A DNA stretch of 6,825 nucleotides from NCBI GenBank assembly GCA_011052165.1, contig DRJN01000081.1:1-6825 (forward strand). Direction: 5' to 3'. The stretch comes from Gammaproteobacteria bacterium. Lineage in GTDB: Bacteria > Pseudomonadota > Gammaproteobacteria > UBA6429 > Thiohalophilaceae. The notes under the pieces were generated by a model. It did not search any database. It was not told where the DNA came from and saw only the letters and a program-made list of their open reading frames with translations. Below are positions 6,434 to 6,825 of the stretch, in pieces. The translations under genes were made by a program, and so were the position numbers. Position 1 is the first letter of the stretch. Each line of letters opens with the position of its first letter.

Positions 6434-6480
6434 CAAACGAGGAAGCCACCCTTCGACAAGCTCAGGGCGAACGGTTTATC
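6434..6480 (+). repeat. REP-like dispersed repeat, copy 1
   Basis: This 47-base unit begins CAAACGAGGAAGCC and ends GGTTTATC. Its core is a palindrome: CCCTTCG (6449-6455) against CGAACGG (6468-6474), 6 of 7 paired, around 12 bases containing GCTCAGG. From memory, cores of the type CTTCGACAGGCTCAGG are scattered in many unrelated bacterial genomes between genes. It matches copy 2 at 46 of 47 positions, differing at 6459 (A against G). Confidence 0.85.
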
Positions 6481-6508
6481 GGGTTCCCACGGTTCCCCGC
6501 AGGAACCC
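6481..6508. repeat. Nested GGTTCC hairpins
   Basis: GGAACC at 6502-6507 can pair with GGTTCC at 6491-6496 (5-base loop). Alternatively GGAACCC (6502-6508) pairs with GGGTTCC at 6481-6487 (14-base loop). The element repeats TCGGGTTCCCACG seen at 6411-6423. It could act as a transcript-end stem for sppA, but no T run follows. Confidence 0.45.
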
Positions 6509-6599
6509 ATGCCTCAGTATTCTGCGTGGGCAACCGAAGGAAGTGCCTGTGGGGCACAAAACCCATGCCCATCCATTCAACTCTGCCCGTTACCGTATG

Positions 6600-6646
6600 C
6601 AAACGAGGAAGCCACCCTTCGACAGGCTCAGGGCGAACGGTTTATC
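6600..6646 (+). repeat. REP-like dispersed repeat, copy 2
   Basis: This is the same 47-base unit and orientation as copy 1, shifted by 166 bases, with its palindrome arms at 6615-6621 and 6634-6640. It too is preceded by a GTT...AAAC-like remnant (GTTACCGTATGCAAAC), so the repeated unit appears composite. Confidence 0.85.
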
Positions 6647-6690
6647 TGCAATTCTCACGCAAAAGCCTGGGAGCTGAGATCAATAATGTT

Positions 6691-6719
6691 CTCTGCGTCT
6701 CGGCGTCTTTATGTCCTCC
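6691..6719. repeat. Degenerate CTCTGCGTC-type repeat remnant
   Basis: CTCTGCGTCTCGGCGTC followed by TTTATGTCCTCC resembles the 'ctctgcgtctctgcg' strings that I recall as interspersed intergenic repeats in diverse bacteria. AATAATG (6682-6688) and CATTATT (6721-6727) flank it as a 7-bp inverted repeat. Only one copy is present, so the assignment rests on recollection. Confidence 0.3.
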
Positions 6720-6739
6720 GCATTATTCACAAAGACTCA

Positions 6740-6825
6740 TCAAATAACTGCAACGCCCTCTTGCTCCAGCATGCGCACCAGCCGGATCAGCGGCAGGCCC
6801 ACCAGGGTATTCGGATCATCGCCCT
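6740..6825 (-). CDS. Maf/YceF family nucleotide pyrophosphatase, C-terminal end (truncated by window edge)
   Basis: The minus strand reads GDDPNTLVGLPLIRLVRMLE followed by QEGVAVI and a TGA stop at 6740-6742. The DPxxLVGLPLxxLxxML ending is the C-terminal signature of Maf-type pyrophosphatases, which hydrolyse modified nucleoside triphosphates (7-methyl-GTP in the case of YceF). Position supports this: in E. coli yceF is the minus-strand gene facing rluC. Only the last 27 codons are inside the window, so the catalytic region is not visible. Maf, rather than specifically YceF, is the safe call. Confidence 0.85.
   Translation of the reverse strand, partial: GDDPNTLVGLPLIRLVRMLEQEGVAVI

Larger units (their letters stand above)
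6414..6535. repeat. Imperfect inverted repeat bounding a 122-base module
   Basis: GGTTCCCACGCAG (6414-6426) is complementary to CTGCGTGGGCAACC (6522-6535) with one bulged C, giving 13 paired bases. The module encloses the first copy of the 47-base repeat and the 6481-6508 hairpin. The arm also forms a degenerate local palindrome, GTTCCCACGC-AGGA-GCGTACAAAC (7 of 10 paired), so the long-range pairing may simply reflect two copies of a short palindromic element in opposite orientation rather than a mobile-element end. Confidence 0.45.
6393..6739. other. Non-coding spacer between convergent sppA and maf, filled with repeat debris
   Basis: No credible gene is present on either strand. The spacer contains two copies of a 47-base repeat, a larger inverted repeat around the first copy, a GGTTCC/GGAACC hairpin, a small GTGCC/GGCAC hairpin (6543-6557) and a degenerate CTCTGCG-type element. 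An open frame at 6526-6747 runs through these repeats and into the antisense of maf, and has no protein-like features. No classical terminator for either flanking gene is evident. Confidence 0.75.

Noticed and set aside
6434..6646. CRISPR-like array
   Set aside because: There are only two copies, 119 bases apart, with a known REP-like core and repeat debris between them. The spacing, repeat number and lack of cas genes do not fit.
6526..6747. 73-codon open frame in the sppA-maf spacer
   Set aside because: It reads through REP-like and other repeat debris and into the antisense of maf; there is no ribosome-binding site or protein-like composition.

Overview
The window is a housekeeping RNA-metabolism locus from a gammaproteobacterium. 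The core order is rne on the minus strand, then rluC, a HAD-family phosphatase gene and a single-domain sppA on the plus strand, and finally the tail of a maf/yceF-type gene on the minus strand. From memory, E. coli has rne<, rluC>, yceF<, and Pseudomonas also carries a HAD phosphatase and an S49 peptidase after rluC; this window matches the Pseudomonas-like form. The genus cannot be named from the sequence.

Left edge (1-792): the 3' part of a LysR-type regulator, clearly AT-richer than the rest of the window, followed by a 238-base convergent spacer. The spacer holds a perfect 18-bp inverted repeat and two short hairpins. Centre-left (793-3279): a complete RNase E of 828 residues, with a catalytic half that keeps E. 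coli numbering at its key residues and a shorter, highly charged scaffold half.

Divergent regulatory region (3280-3739): a good sigma-70 promoter facing rne lies at 3659-3687 and predicts an untranslated leader of about 373 nt, close to the roughly 361 nt known for E. coli rne. The leader contains several hairpins, one of which buries the rne Shine-Dalgarno sequence. This layout suggests feedback control of RNase E through its own leader. The rluC promoter is not evident.

Right half (3740-6392): rluC, the HAD gene and sppA are separated by 3 and 22 bases and almost certainly form one transcript. Their products are a 23S rRNA pseudouridine synthase, a small-molecule phosphatase and a membrane-anchored serine/lysine peptidase. 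Right edge (6393-6825): a 347-base non-coding spacer between convergent genes, filled with dispersed-repeat debris that includes two near-identical 47-base copies of a REP-like element, then the last 27 codons of maf.

I found no mobile-element gene, CRISPR array, tRNA, rRNA or defence system. The points that most merit a second look are the rne leader architecture, the composite repeat cluster and the compositional break at the LysR gene.
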